Assembly: GCA_965263155.1 (NCBI GenBank)
Contig: OZ253586.1
Location: 620,001 to 684,000 of the forward strand
DNA: 64,000 nt
From: JAAXIE01 sp965263155
GTDB taxonomy: Bacteria > Chloroflexota > Dehalococcoidia > Lucifugimonadales > JAAXIE01
Reading direction: 5' to 3'
This document shows, one piece after another, positions 50,241-59,777 of this stretch. The position numbers and the translations under genes are program-made. The first letter of the stretch is position 1. Every line of letters begins with the position of its first letter. The notes beneath the pieces are model-generated. The model was not told the DNA's origin, made no database searches, and worked only from the letters and a program-made list of their open reading frames with translations.

Positions 50241-50876
50241 GGTATTCCATAGGCAGTCTACTATCTTGCTCATAGTTGGACCCCAATGGACCGTGGGCAA
50301 TCCCCACGCAGGCAGAGCTTTGCATAACTCCGGGCGAGCACAACAAGAGTTCCTTCCCCCTGAAGATGCCAGTCTCATAATTGTTGTCGGCCGCTTCCTT
50401 GCCCATTTGATGTGAGAAGGGTTGCTTATCTTGCTAAACGGGCTGCTCGAAAAGTGGGGAAGGGACCTGCTCCGATACGTTGAGTGTACTGAGTGCTGAT
50501 GGCCGTGGATTCCTGCCTGCGGAGACTTTTGTAAGAACCCCTTCCCTGAAAGGGGGAGTTGTAATGAGGGGCGGACGGGTAAGTTGCAAGCTGCTGACTC
50601 TCACGCATGATCCGTGACGGGCACGTATGAGAATGCAAATGGCGGGTCGCTTAGGGGTGATCACTTGCTCAGAATTCTCACCTGTCCGGGAATGACGGGG
50701 GAGCCGTTAGCTGTCGGTTCGGGGTTAGTTTTCATAACAACCAAGGAACCGGCGGTTGGCTATAGTGCTGCAGCCTGTTTTTAGGGGATTGGTCGGCTTC
50801 TCAGGTCTGCATCAAGGCGTCACGGCAATGACGGAGAGCGTTTCCCGTTCTCGATGGTGTATGGACGGGAGGAGGC

Positions 50877-51113
50877 CTACGGACGCTTGCCGACCCAGCT
50901 GTGGACCAGGGCACCCATGATGGGCACTCCCACCACTATGGACACACCTAGGATGATCACGAACAGTTCCTCGCCTGTGCGGCCCCAGGAGTGTGGTATG
51001 GTGTTGTGTCCTACTGACAATAGCACCATGAAGATGACTCCCAGCCCGCCACCTATGGTGGCGATGAACAGCGCAGCGAAGGCTGGCAGCCAGATGCTCA
51101 TTGGCAGTTTCAT
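50877..51113 (-). CDS. Small two-helix membrane protein coupled to CtaG
   Basis: A 78-residue protein with two hydrophobic helices (about 7-32 and 50-70) and no recognised family. Its ATG at 51113 overlaps the ctaG stop (ATGA), so it is likely translated with it. Position at the end of the oxidase locus suggests a small oxidase subunit or assembly factor, which is inference only. Confidence 0.6.
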   Translation of the reverse strand: MKLPMSIWLPAFAALFIATIGGGLGVIFMVLLSVGHNTIPHSWGRTGEELFVIILGVSIVVGVPIMGALVHSWVGKRP

Positions 51114-51970
51114 TCCAAATCCTCCGTGTTCCAGGCGCTGGCGTCTGCGATGGCAGGCGTCCGCGCTTTCTCTCTTTCTCTCTGTCGTGCTTCTTCGCGA
51201 CCGGCCCAAGCGAAGAACACCGCGGCCAAGGCTACGACGAACACAATAAGCCCTGCCGTCTTCATTATCAAGCCACCAATCTGCTGGTCGACGGCTGGCG
51301 AGATTCCCCACAGGCGGGGCGCCTCGGCGTACCAGTCGTAGACCACGTTGTCGGCGAAGCTGATGATGCCGCCGACAATAGCTGGCAGCAATGATATCAG
51401 GAACAGGTAAAGCATCTGTCCCCCATATGGCAGGCGGGGAAGCTCGGGCAGGCGGCTCAGCACCGGCCACCACATCAGGATGCCCGCAGCCATGAAGCAG
51501 AGGTGCTGGAAGATGTGCAAGTTGTGGTGGGCCAGCGCTCCGTTGTATACGGTTGGCAGGTGCCATACCACGAGGATGCCGTTGAACGCGGCTAAGCATA
51601 CCAGCGGGTGCACAAGTATTTTGGCGGCCTTCAATCGGATAGGCGACGAGATGGCAGGTCTTATGAGCCAGTCAGGCAGCCCCCATATCACCAGCGGAGG
51701 CATGATCCACAGCAGCAGCATGTGCTGCACCATGTGGGCGCTGAACAGGTACCTGTCGCTGAGCTCGTGGAGGGGAGAGTTCAGAGCGAGGTAGATGACA
51801 GACATCCCTAGGGTAAAGCACGTCGCCTGCCGGATCGATACGGCGCTTGCGCCTCCCAAACGGCCACGCAGGTTACCCGCTCCGTAAATGTAGGCGGCTT
51901 CCAACGCGAGCACGCCAATAAGGGTGGAAGGGTGGCCGGACCAATCGAGCCAAGAAAACTCAGGCGGCAA
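51110..51970 (-). CDS. ctaG: Cytochrome c oxidase assembly factor, CtaG (caa3-type) family
   Basis: Multi-pass membrane protein thought to help deliver copper to caa3 oxidase. The 286-residue chain has about seven helices. Histidines recur in SAHMVQHMLLLW, VWHLPTVYNGALAHHNLHIFQH and the conserved ADNVVYDWYAEAPRLWG. The C-terminus is charged and cytoplasmic. It follows the oxidase subunit IV gene on the same strand. Confidence 0.88.
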   Translation of the reverse strand: MPPEFSWLDWSGHPSTLIGVLALEAAYIYGAGNLRGRLGGASAVSIRQATCFTLGMSVIYLALNSPLHELSDRYLFSAHMVQHMLLLWIMPPLVIWGLPDWLIRPAISSPIRLKAAKILVHPLVCLAAFNGILVVWHLPTVYNGALAHHNLHIFQHLCFMAAGILMWWPVLSRLPELPRLPYGGQMLYLFLISLLPAIVGGIISFADNVVYDWYAEAPRLWGISPAVDQQIGGLIMKTAGLIVFVVALAAVFFAWAGREEARQREREKARTPAIADASAWNTEDLE

Positions 51971-52013
51971 AGTTCACGCTCCCGCTATGGGATGCGGGGT
52001 TCAAGACTTCCAC

Positions 52014-52514
52014 TTATGCGATGGGCGCAGTACTCGGGATGCCGAGCCCGCTGGACAAGCTCACATTACCCGTGCCTGTGTGGGGCATGATTAGTGACGG
52101 ACCGTCAATACTGCCTCCGGTCAGGCTGACCATTGCGCCGGGCTGCTCGATGGTGGTCTTCGTGTGCTCGGCTGATGCTTTGATCTGTTCCTGTGACTCC
52201 TTGGTGGGGTTGTTCAACAGCGTGCCGAAGATGGCGAGCACCGAAACCACAACAATCATGGCCAGTACCACGCCGCCGAAGAAGAGGGTGGAGAAGAGGC
52301 GGGCCTCGTAGCGGAGGTGCATGTAGAACAAGGCGACCATAACGAACTTGGTGGCTGACAATATGAAGAAGCAGGCCACGAACATGGCGGGCACCATGTC
52401 GAGGTAGAAGAGGCCGACCTCAACGGCGGTAATCGCCGACAACGTGATGGCTACCTTCACGTAGGTTAGAGGAGTGGGGTGTGCGCGCTCCGGTGTGTGT
52501 GCTGCTTCACTCAT
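52014..52514 (-). CDS. ctaF: Cytochrome c oxidase subunit IV (caa3 type)
   Basis: Small subunit of 166 residues with three transmembrane helices between about residues 18 and 108. AMFVACFFILSATKFVMVALFYMHL is the family core. About 50 extra residues after the last helix form a polar, presumably periplasmic or cytoplasmic tail of unknown use. It sits between ctaE and ctaG. Confidence 0.85.
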   Translation of the reverse strand: MSEAAHTPERAHPTPLTYVKVAITLSAITAVEVGLFYLDMVPAMFVACFFILSATKFVMVALFYMHLRYEARLFSTLFFGGVVLAMIVVVSVLAIFGTLLNNPTKESQEQIKASAEHTKTTIEQPGAMVSLTGGSIDGPSLIMPHTGTGNVSLSSGLGIPSTAPIA

Positions 52515-52552
52515 CTCGTTAGTGCCATGCCAATGTATCCGTATACGCCCCG

Positions 52553-53215
52553 CTAAGTAAGGGCGACCCCGAGCAGGTAGACCACAGTGAAAATCACGAT
52601 CCAGACTACGTCAACGAAGTGCCAGTAGAGCGCTGCCATGTCGACCTGCAGGCTCTGGGCTTGGGTCAGGCCCTTGCCCCACATGGAATAACCGAACAGG
52701 GAGAGGAGCCACAACACACCGATGGTGACGTGCGCTCCGTGGAACCCGGTCAGGGTGAAGAAGGCTGATCCGAAGATATTCGTCGTCGGGTTCAGACCCT
52801 CGATGGAGAAGGTACGGAACTCGAACACTTGGAACCCGAGGAACGTTGCCCCCAGTATCGCCGTACAAAGTATCCACACCCGGAAGCCCTTGATGTCGTT
52901 CCGGCTGATGGCCGAGTAGGCCAGCACCATGGACATGCTGCTCATTAGCAGTACGAAAGTGCTTACCGAGGTGACCGGTATGCTGAAGATGGCTTCCCAT
53001 TCAATCAACTCGCCACCGGGAACCGCAGGCAGAACGCAGTCGCCCGCGCAGGGACCAACAGCACTGCGTCCGCGGACGACCAAGTAGGTAGCGATGAGGG
53101 AGCCGAAGAACATGCACTCCGAGCCTAGGAAGGCCCAGATGGCAAGTTTCCGATGACTAAGGCCGGTAGAGGTTTCTTCCTCGACGCCTTCGGCGTGGTG
53201 AACTATCTCGCTCAA
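52553..53215 (-). CDS. ctaE: Cytochrome c oxidase subunit III
   Basis: Seven-helix subunit, 220 residues. LAIWAFLGSECMFFGSLIATYL, the Glu-bearing helix near residue 34, and TGFHGAHVTIGVLWLL with VDMAALYWHFVDVVWIVIFTVVYL are signatures. Its start overlaps the ctaD stop by 4 nt, indicating coupled synthesis. Confidence 0.93.
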   Translation of the reverse strand: MSEIVHHAEGVEEETSTGLSHRKLAIWAFLGSECMFFGSLIATYLVVRGRSAVGPCAGDCVLPAVPGGELIEWEAIFSIPVTSVSTFVLLMSSMSMVLAYSAISRNDIKGFRVWILCTAILGATFLGFQVFEFRTFSIEGLNPTTNIFGSAFFTLTGFHGAHVTIGVLWLLSLFGYSMWGKGLTQAQSLQVDMAALYWHFVDVVWIVIFTVVYLLGVALT

Positions 53216-55212
53216 TCCGCCGGCTCCTGGGCGGGCTCTCCGTGGCCGTGGGCGTCGTGTTCGGCGTGGCCGTGTGCCCCATGCTCTTCATGTTCCCCGT
53301 GGTCACTGGGCTCGTTGACTGGCTCGAAAGCCCAGGAGTAGATGCCCCATATGGCTATTACCAGTCCCAGTACAGCTACCGGCCAGAAGGCGAAGAGCAT
53401 GCCGTAGGCTGCAGCAAGCAGGCCTATGGGAGGCACTATGGGCCAGTAGGACAGGTCGGGCATGTGTATCCCGCGACGCCTTGCTTCCGCCATCCCGTCG
53501 TAGTCGTTCTTCTGTTCCGGCGTAGTGGCCGTGGCTTCGCGTATGGCAGTCCGTCGGTCCTTGCCCTCAGCCATCAGATCGGCCTTGGTTTCCCAGTACG
53601 GGTCAATACCCTGCACCTGGGGTATCTCGGCGAAGTTGTAGATAGGCGGTGGGGAGGGTATGGACCACTCCAAAGTGCGCCCGTCCCACGGGTCTGCAGG
53701 GGCTTTGGGACCGCGGGTAATGCCATTGATGTAGTTGTAGATAAACACCAAGATGCCAAGCCCGATAATGAAGGACCCCACAGTGGCTAGCAGGTTCAGG
53801 TCGTCCCAGCCTTGGTCGCGGGCGTAGGTATAGATGCGCCTTGGCATCCCGTCCATGCCCAAGTTGTGCATTGGACCGAAGGTGAGGTTCATGCCGACGA
53901 ACATCAGGAAGCACTGTAGCTTGCCCCAACCCTCACTCATCATTCTGCCCGTCATCTTGGGGAACCAGTAGTAGATTCCGGCGAAGAGGGCGAAGAGGCT
54001 GCCGCCGAAGAGCACGTAGTGCAGGTGAGCCACTATATAGTAGGTGTCCTGCTGCTGTGGGTCGGCGCTCGCCGAGGCGTGGGTGATGCCGCTGAGGCCG
54101 CCGATGATGAACATGAACATGAAGCCGACGGCGAACCAAAGGGGCGTTGCCATCCTGATAGACCCGCCCCACAGGGTAGCAATCCAGTTGAATATCTTGA
54201 CTCCAGTGGGCACGGCGATGGCCATAGTAGTCAGGGCGAACACGGTGTTGGCTGCTGCTCCCAAGCCCACGGTAAACATGTGGTGGCTCCACACGCCCCA
54301 ACCCATGAAACCGATAATGATGCCAGAGAAGACCACGAAGGAATAGCCGAACAGCGGCTTGCGAGCGAAGGTAGGCAGTATCTCCGATACGATTCCCATG
54401 GCGGGCAGTATCAGGATATACACCTCGGGGTGTCCAAAGAGCCAGAACAGGTGCTGCCAGAGGACCGGGCTACCGCCGGACTCGGGGACGAAGAAGTTCA
54501 TGCCGAAGGCCCGGTCGAACATCAGCTCTATGAGGGCCACTGTAATAACGGGGAACGCCAGCACCAGCAGGAATGAGGTCACCAAGGTCATCCAGACGAA
54601 CAGGGGCATCCGCATCAGCGTCATGCCGGGTGCCCGCATGTTGATGATGGTCACCAGGAAGTTGAAGGCCGCTGCGAGGGAGGAGATTCCGAGTAGCAGC
54701 AGCCCGATTACCCAGAAATCGATGCCATGCCCTGGGTTGTAGGCCGTCTCCGTCAGGTTGGCGTAGCCGAACCATCCAGCATTGGGCGCTCCACCTAGGA
54801 AGTAGCTGCTGTTGAGGAAGATGCCTCCTGCTAGGAACATCCAGTAGCTGAAGGCGTTGAGACGGGGGAAAGCTACGTCCCGTGCCCCAATCATCAGGGG
54901 TATCATGTAGTTGAAGAAGGCGGCCCCCAAGGGCATGATCACCAAGAAGATCATGACGGTGCCGTGCATGGTGAAAAACTGGTTGTAGAGCTCGGGGTCT
55001 ACCAGAGCCAGTTCAGGCTGCGCCAACTGGAGGCGTATGGTCAGGGCTTCACCACCAGCCACCAGCATCCAGAAGAAGGCCGTTACCCCGTAGAGTATGC
55101 CGATCCTCTTGTGGTCGATGGTGGCCACCCAGCCCAGGACTCCGTGGTAGGTTGTAGGGCGGCGCATGCCGCCTACCAGGGCCCCGCTGATCGTTTCGGT
55201 TATTGTGGCCAT
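53212..55212 (-). CDS. ctaD: Cytochrome c oxidase subunit I
   Basis: Catalytic subunit with hemes a and a3 and CuB; 666 residues. IDHKRIGILY, the heme-a His in FFTMHGTVMIFLVIMP, the CuB His in WLFGHPEVYILILPAMG, the His pair of GVWSHHMFTVG and the heme ligands in YYIVAHLHYVLFGG are present. A C-terminal extension ends in a His/Glu/Gly-rich tail (HGEHEEHGAHGHAEH and more), which may bind metal. It follows ctaC by 91 nt. Confidence 0.95.
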   Translation of the reverse strand: MATITETISGALVGGMRRPTTYHGVLGWVATIDHKRIGILYGVTAFFWMLVAGGEALTIRLQLAQPELALVDPELYNQFFTMHGTVMIFLVIMPLGAAFFNYMIPLMIGARDVAFPRLNAFSYWMFLAGGIFLNSSYFLGGAPNAGWFGYANLTETAYNPGHGIDFWVIGLLLLGISSLAAAFNFLVTIINMRAPGMTLMRMPLFVWMTLVTSFLLVLAFPVITVALIELMFDRAFGMNFFVPESGGSPVLWQHLFWLFGHPEVYILILPAMGIVSEILPTFARKPLFGYSFVVFSGIIIGFMGWGVWSHHMFTVGLGAAANTVFALTTMAIAVPTGVKIFNWIATLWGGSIRMATPLWFAVGFMFMFIIGGLSGITHASASADPQQQDTYYIVAHLHYVLFGGSLFALFAGIYYWFPKMTGRMMSEGWGKLQCFLMFVGMNLTFGPMHNLGMDGMPRRIYTYARDQGWDDLNLLATVGSFIIGLGILVFIYNYINGITRGPKAPADPWDGRTLEWSIPSPPPIYNFAEIPQVQGIDPYWETKADLMAEGKDRRTAIREATATTPEQKNDYDGMAEARRRGIHMPDLSYWPIVPPIGLLAAAYGMLFAFWPVAVLGLVIAIWGIYSWAFEPVNEPSDHGEHEEHGAHGHAEHDAHGHGEPAQEPAD

Positions 55213-55303
55213 TGGGCGCCCCTAAAATGAGTTAGTCCCACGAGTTGCTGCCAAGCTGGCGTGTAGCTGGGATGTGTGCAGGAAGGGTATACCCTGTAAT
55301 AGG

Positions 55304-56473
55304 TCATTGCAAGCTCCTCAGATAGGCCGAAAGCTCGACTATGTCGGCCAAATCCAGAGGCTCCAGGTCCCCGTTGTAGACCGGAGCGTCGCGGGTCATG
55401 ATGTTGCCCGGCTTAATTTCGTCTGGGTCGGTGAGCCACTGCTCCAAGTTTTGCGGGGTGTTGGTCAGCATCCCTGCTCCCAAGGTGCTTCTAGAGCCAA
55501 AGTGAGTCAGATCGGGCCCGATTTTGCCAGCAGCCACCGGGTTACCACGGATGGTATGGCAGGCGACACAACCCTTGGAGAGGAACAGTGCCTCTCCGCG
55601 CTTGGCACCCTCGGTCTCCGCAGGCGTCGAAGCGGCAAGCTGCTCATCCACCCACTCTTCGAAGGTGTTGATGGGGCAGCCGTTCTGCAGGGCGGACGTG
55701 CTCACTTCCACCAAGGGCGGCTGGTTTTCACCCGCGACGCACGATATCTCTGGCGTGGGATGCACCATTACCGTTAACCGCATGTTGGCGTGGGAGATGC
55801 CACATAGCTCGGCACATTGCCCTTGAAAAGTCCCTGCTTCCGTGGCTTTGAGCCACATCTGATTGCCGCCTCCGGGGAACACGTCAGTCTTTCCACCCAG
55901 CTTGGGGATCCAGAAGCTGTGTAGCACGTCGGAGCTGTCCAGCAGGAAGTTGACCGTCTTGCCTGCGGGCATATGCAACTCGTTGGCCGTAATCAAATCA
56001 CCGTTGTCGGGGTAACGGAACTCCCACCACCACTGGTGTCCAATGACTTCTACATTGATACACTTCTCGGTGTCGCCGTTCTCGCACTCCTCAGGTGTGG
56101 TCTGGGTGTCCAGCAACACCATGATGGTGGGGACGGCGATTATCACCAAAACAATGGCAGGGGCGATGGTCCAACCGATCTCCATGGGGCGGTTGCCATG
56201 CACCTGCTCGGGCATGCCTTGGCCCCGCTTGCGACGGTAGCGTATGACGGTGTAGATCAGGGCGCCCTCCACCACTACGAAGACGGCGACGGCCACCCAG
56301 AAAATGAAGAGGAACAGGAAGCGCTGGTCTGCGGCAACTGGCCCAGCAGCATCAAAGGTCGACTGGGGATGGCTGGGTGTGCAGGCGCTGATCAAAAGCA
56401 ACGCCAGAAGCCCAAGGAGAGGCGCAAATACGCGCAGGGGAACCTTTGTGCATGAAAAGAAGAGGCGGGTCAT
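55304..56473 (-). CDS. ctaC: Cytochrome c oxidase subunit II fused to a cytochrome c domain
   Basis: Electron-entry subunit of a caa3 oxidase, 389 residues. The signal ends in lipobox LISAC, and a second helix lies near residues 48-75. The CuA site is QCAELCGISHANM with the upstream His of VLHSFWIPKL. A C-terminal cytochrome c domain has the heme motif CVACH and a Met in NIMTRD. It is the first gene of the ctaC-D-E-F-G set, with a consensus promoter. Confidence 0.95.
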   Translation of the reverse strand: MTRLFFSCTKVPLRVFAPLLGLLALLLISACTPSHPQSTFDAAGPVAADQRFLFLFIFWVAVAVFVVVEGALIYTVIRYRRKRGQGMPEQVHGNRPMEIGWTIAPAIVLVIIAVPTIMVLLDTQTTPEECENGDTEKCINVEVIGHQWWWEFRYPDNGDLITANELHMPAGKTVNFLLDSSDVLHSFWIPKLGGKTDVFPGGGNQMWLKATEAGTFQGQCAELCGISHANMRLTVMVHPTPEISCVAGENQPPLVEVSTSALQNGCPINTFEEWVDEQLAASTPAETEGAKRGEALFLSKGCVACHTIRGNPVAAGKIGPDLTHFGSRSTLGAGMLTNTPQNLEQWLTDPDEIKPGNIMTRDAPVYNGDLEPLDLADIVELSAYLRSLQ

Positions 56474-56549
56474 CAGCTACCTTGCTTGGTTATTAAAGAG
56501 GGATCTCCCGTGTTCGCCCACATTCTTCGGGCGTAGAAGCTCCGTTCAA

Positions 56550-56573
56550 TGCACAAAAGAATGTGCTTTTTTT
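56550..56573 (+). terminator. Hairpin with T-run in the ctaC leader region
   Basis: On the plus strand GCACA, loop AAAGAA, TGTGC, then seven T. That is a short intrinsic-terminator form, though no plus-strand gene precedes it. On the minus strand it lies in the ctaC 5' leader about 15 nt after the predicted start site, so it may instead stabilise or regulate that leader. Confidence 0.35.
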
Positions 56574-56585
56574 CACAACGCAGGG

Positions 56586-56614
56586 ACTCTAGCACAGCGC
56601 ATATTGGGTGTCAA
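56586..56614 (-). promoter_or_regulatory. Promoter of the ctaC-D-E-F-G operon
   Basis: On the minus strand, perfect TTGACA (56614-56609), 17 nt, TAGAGT (56591-56586). It lies immediately after the ctaB stop and yields a leader of about 105 nt. Confidence 0.65.
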
Positions 56615-56619
56615 CGACG

Positions 56620-57519
56620 TCAGAAGGCAACCGAGGCGTCTATCATGACCCCGGCAAACAACAATGCCAAGTACAACAGGGAGTAGAGGTAGAGCGGCTT
56701 GGCCCCCCTCTCCCCGACGGTGCGCCACAGGCGCCAAGCGAACCAAAGCAGGGCACCACCCAAGGGGACTGCGAAAATCAGGTACACCAGTCCTACTTCG
56801 GGCAGCAGGAAGAACATCACCGTCAGGGCCACCAGCAACACGGAGTAGAGCAGGATGCTGCGCACCGTCTCGGGCACGCCTCGCACCACCGGGAGCATGG
56901 GGATGCCCGCCCGGGCGTAGTCGTCCTTCAGCAGCAGGGAGAGCGCCCAGAAGTGGGGAGGCGTCCAGAAGAAGATTATGGCGAACAGGTACACGGCTGG
57001 CAGGTCGAGCCCGCCGGTGACAGCGGCCCAGCCTGCCATGGGAGGCACCGCCCCAGCCGCTCCTCCTATGACGATGTTCTGGGTGCTGGTACGCTTCAGC
57101 CACTTGGTGTACACCAGCACGTAGAAAAGCGTCGCGCTAAGGGTCAATAGGGCAGTCAGGGGGTTCACATAATAGGTCAGCAGAGCGAAGGCGACGGCAT
57201 TGAATACCAGCCCCTGCAGTATGGCTGCCCTAGCACTTACGCGATTGGTGGCCACCGGGCGCCGGCTGGTGCGGCGCATCAGCCCGTCAACATCCCGGTC
57301 CAAGGCGTGGTTAATGGAGTTGGCGCCCCCGGCGGCCATGGCTCCGCAGCAAAGCACCCATAGAGTGACCCCCAAGGGGGGCGCTCCCCGGGCCGCCATG
57401 AATAGCCCGCCCAAAGCCGTCACCAGCAGCAACAGCACGATAGGGGGCTTGGTCAGGGCCAGATGGTCCGCGAATAGCGCTCGAACATCTAGCGGGGCCC
57501 TTGGCGTTTCAGTTTGCAC
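56620..57519 (-). CDS. ctaB: Protoheme IX farnesyltransferase (heme O synthase)
   Basis: UbiA-type prenyltransferase turning heme B into heme O. The 299-residue membrane protein has NSINHALDRDVDGLMRRTSRRPV, the first Asp-rich motif, and YTKWLKRTSTQNIVIGGAAGA, with about nine helices. It overlaps the end of ctaA by 11 nt and precedes ctaC. Confidence 0.94.
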   Translation of the reverse strand: MQTETPRAPLDVRALFADHLALTKPPIVLLLLVTALGGLFMAARGAPPLGVTLWVLCCGAMAAGGANSINHALDRDVDGLMRRTSRRPVATNRVSARAAILQGLVFNAVAFALLTYYVNPLTALLTLSATLFYVLVYTKWLKRTSTQNIVIGGAAGAVPPMAGWAAVTGGLDLPAVYLFAIIFFWTPPHFWALSLLLKDDYARAGIPMLPVVRGVPETVRSILLYSVLLVALTVMFFLLPEVGLVYLIFAVPLGGALLWFAWRLWRTVGERGAKPLYLYSLLYLALLFAGVMIDASVAF

Positions 57520-58555
57520 CGGACAAGCCTCCCCGCGATTGTGTTGTCCAAGGGCCGATGCCCTGTTGGAACCAGCCCGGTGTGAGCAACACCAACAACG
57601 TCAGACTCATCCACAGGGCGGTAGCTAGCGACAGGTGAATGACCCGTGCTGGAATGGCGAAGTTGAACCACATGTGGGCCCCGCCCGCTGCCACTTGCGC
57701 CGCAAACAGGACTCCTGCTAGGGCAGCGATGGCCCACATGTGTGGACGGGTCTCACGCATCTTCCAAGACGCAGGCATCACGGCAACTATCAGCAGCCCC
57801 ACGACGATCGCCCCTATACGGTGGCCCATGTGTACCAGCGACAACTCGTCCAAAGGCAGGACTTCGCCCCGACACAGCGGCCAGGAGGTCAAACATGCTC
57901 CGGCCGCTCCCGGAGTGTTGGCCACGTAGGAGCCGGCCATCAAGAGAGCGAAAGTTGCCACGGCAGCCGCCGTTGCCCAGCGTCCCAAGTTGGACTGACC
58001 CGCTTGGCCGTCGACGGTTCCGGTTATAGCGCCGACGCCGGAAGATGCATACACGGCCAGCACCGCGGCTATCACGATTTGGGCCATGGCCAAGTGGCTC
58101 ATCACCGACCAGCGGGGTAGCTCCGTCAGCACGGCAGCCCCACCCAAACCGGCCTGCGCCAGTATCAACAAGAAAGAGATGATGGCTGGGAGGAGGATCC
58201 ATTTTTGTCTGCGGTAGTGCTTCCATGCCAACACCACCACCCAAGCCACCAATAATGCTGCCATGGCGGCCACCACTCGATGAGAGAGCTCAATGAAAGT
58301 CCCAGTCGATACGTCGCCCCCGCAAAGAGGGCCCAGCACTGGGCCGGAGGGGACACGAGGGGTCTCCACCGCCAGCCCCATCCATTCGGGGCAGTCGTGC
58401 CCTGATTCAGTAGCCCGCACTACTGCGCCTAGAGTGACCAAGCCAAACAGGAACACCAAAGTGACGACCAGCACGGTGCGGAACCACCTGTTGGAAGCTG
58501 CCCCAGCCTCAAGTGTCGCGCCTGTAGCGTCTCCACGAGTAAGAGAGATGCTCAC
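57509..58555 (-). CDS. ctaA: Heme A synthase
   Basis: Oxidises heme O to heme A. The 348-residue protein has eight helices in two four-helix halves. The heme-ligand helices include IELSHRVVAAMAALLV, VMSHLAMAQIVIA, LVHMGHRIGAIVVG and VIHLSLATALWM. A Cys pair (HDCPEW and GPLCGG) in the first loop is common in Bacillus-type enzymes. It is the first gene of the ctaA-ctaB pair. Confidence 0.93.
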   Translation of the reverse strand: MSISLTRGDATGATLEAGAASNRWFRTVLVVTLVFLFGLVTLGAVVRATESGHDCPEWMGLAVETPRVPSGPVLGPLCGGDVSTGTFIELSHRVVAAMAALLVAWVVVLAWKHYRRQKWILLPAIISFLLILAQAGLGGAAVLTELPRWSVMSHLAMAQIVIAAVLAVYASSGVGAITGTVDGQAGQSNLGRWATAAAVATFALLMAGSYVANTPGAAGACLTSWPLCRGEVLPLDELSLVHMGHRIGAIVVGLLIVAVMPASWKMRETRPHMWAIAALAGVLFAAQVAAGGAHMWFNFAIPARVIHLSLATALWMSLTLLVLLTPGWFQQGIGPWTTQSRGGLSGAN

Positions 58556-58624
58556 GCCGGGCCCCAGTGTAGCGACATGCTGCTACCAGCCAGCCAGAAT
58601 TCCAAGGCCCGGCCCATGCGCGCC

Positions 58625-59650
58625 TTAAGCCTTGTATAGACGGCGGGCGTTCTCGCCCAGGATCGCCTGTTTGTGGGCCTCTTCCAAGTCGTTGCGTTCC
58701 AGGATTTCGTCGATCTCCTCCATGCAGTTGTCCATGCTGATTTCGTGAGGGAAGTCGCTGGCGAACACGACCGACTGGTAGCCGATGCGAGTTATGGCGT
58801 AGGTCAGCGATTCCTCGTTGCCCTCGCAGCCGACGAATATACGCCCCTCATGGAAGTACTCCTCGGGGTCTTTGGCGATGTTCAGCCCGCCGTACTCCCG
58901 CTCGCGCCTCAGCCGATCGATGACCAGCGGCGCCCAAGCTGTGCCCCCCTCTAGGAAGGCCACGCGCAGGTTGGGGTAGGCATCCAGTACGCCGTCCACC
59001 ACCATGCCGGTGAAGGCGATGGCCAAGGGGAAGGGCATGCCCAAGGAGCGGGTTGCCGGGAAGACGGTGAAGGTATTGAAGCCTAGGTCGTCGTAGTTTC
59101 CGCCGTGTACGGCGAGGGCGCAGTCCAGCTTCTCGGCCTCCTCGTATATAGGCCAGTACTTGCGGTCGCTGATGTGGCTGTTGAGGCCGTTGGAGGGAAT
59201 CATGGCTGCGGGGAACCCCAGTTCGTTCACTGCGCGGCGCAGCTCCAATACGGCGTTGGGCACATCTTGGAAGGGAATGAGAGCCGTGCCCTTGAGGCGC
59301 GGGCTGACGGAGGTGAATTTCTGGTACAGCCAGTTGTTGTAAGCGCGGGCGTAGGCCGTAGCCCACTCCGGGTAAATCACGCGGCCATAGGCCAACCCAG
59401 CCGTGGGGTACAGCACTGACCACTCGATGTTGGCTTTGTCTAGGAACTCAAGCCACTTCTTGGCATCAGCAGGCTCGAAAGTTCCTGGCTGGCGTGCCGT
59501 GGATGCGATATTGGGGGTGTGAAACCTGTCGAGGCTAGGCAGGGGCCTAGTGGGCATGCCCACGTAGGGCTCTTCGTAGAACTCCCGGATGTCCGAGTCA
59601 AGCTCGATCACATGCCCATCGGCGTCGTAGTATGCCCTAGCAGTGCTCAT
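58625..59650 (-). CDS. Amidohydrolase, ACMSD-like (amidohydrolase 2) family
   Basis: TIM-barrel metal-dependent hydrolase or decarboxylase, about 341 residues. The metal motif is DADGHVIE near the N-terminus; further ligands are in LAVHGG and FASDFPHE. Such enzymes act on aromatic or furan acids in degradation pathways. The exact substrate is unknown. I use ATG 59650, which fits the DADGHV position and has AAAGGGGGG upstream; a longer frame to 59743 is unlike homologues. Confidence 0.85.
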   Translation of the reverse strand: MSTARAYYDADGHVIELDSDIREFYEEPYVGMPTRPLPSLDRFHTPNIASTARQPGTFEPADAKKWLEFLDKANIEWSVLYPTAGLAYGRVIYPEWATAYARAYNNWLYQKFTSVSPRLKGTALIPFQDVPNAVLELRRAVNELGFPAAMIPSNGLNSHISDRKYWPIYEEAEKLDCALAVHGGNYDDLGFNTFTVFPATRSLGMPFPLAIAFTGMVVDGVLDAYPNLRVAFLEGGTAWAPLVIDRLRREREYGGLNIAKDPEEYFHEGRIFVGCEGNEESLTYAITRIGYQSVVFASDFPHEISMDNCMEEIDEILERNDLEEAHKQAILGENARRLYKA

Positions 59651-59777
59651 CAGGTGGGCCCCCCTTTCGGTTTGGCTGTGACTCCCGAACTCCGTCGGAC
59701 GCTTGGCGTGATGCACCGGCGTATGTCCGGCAGGCGCGTCCACATTCGGATTATAGCAAGTTGCAACCGGCAGCGTT

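Larger units (their letters stand above)
49970..50876. other. Gene-free gap between rplT and the oxidase locus
   Basis: About 900 nt, convergent genes on both sides, and no supported gene. Contents are a REP-like palindrome in reverse (50191-50220), a perfect 16-nt palindrome (50225-50240), half-copies of the same repeat near 50501-50524, 50684-50700 and 50815-50835, and a small hairpin (CCCCTT/AAGGGG, about 50537-50554). Confidence 0.6.

Noticed and set aside
50877..51599. 240-residue reading of the small membrane gene
   Set aside because: Its first ~160 codons overlap ctaG in another frame. The ATG at 51113, overlapping the ctaG stop, gives the sensible 78-residue protein.
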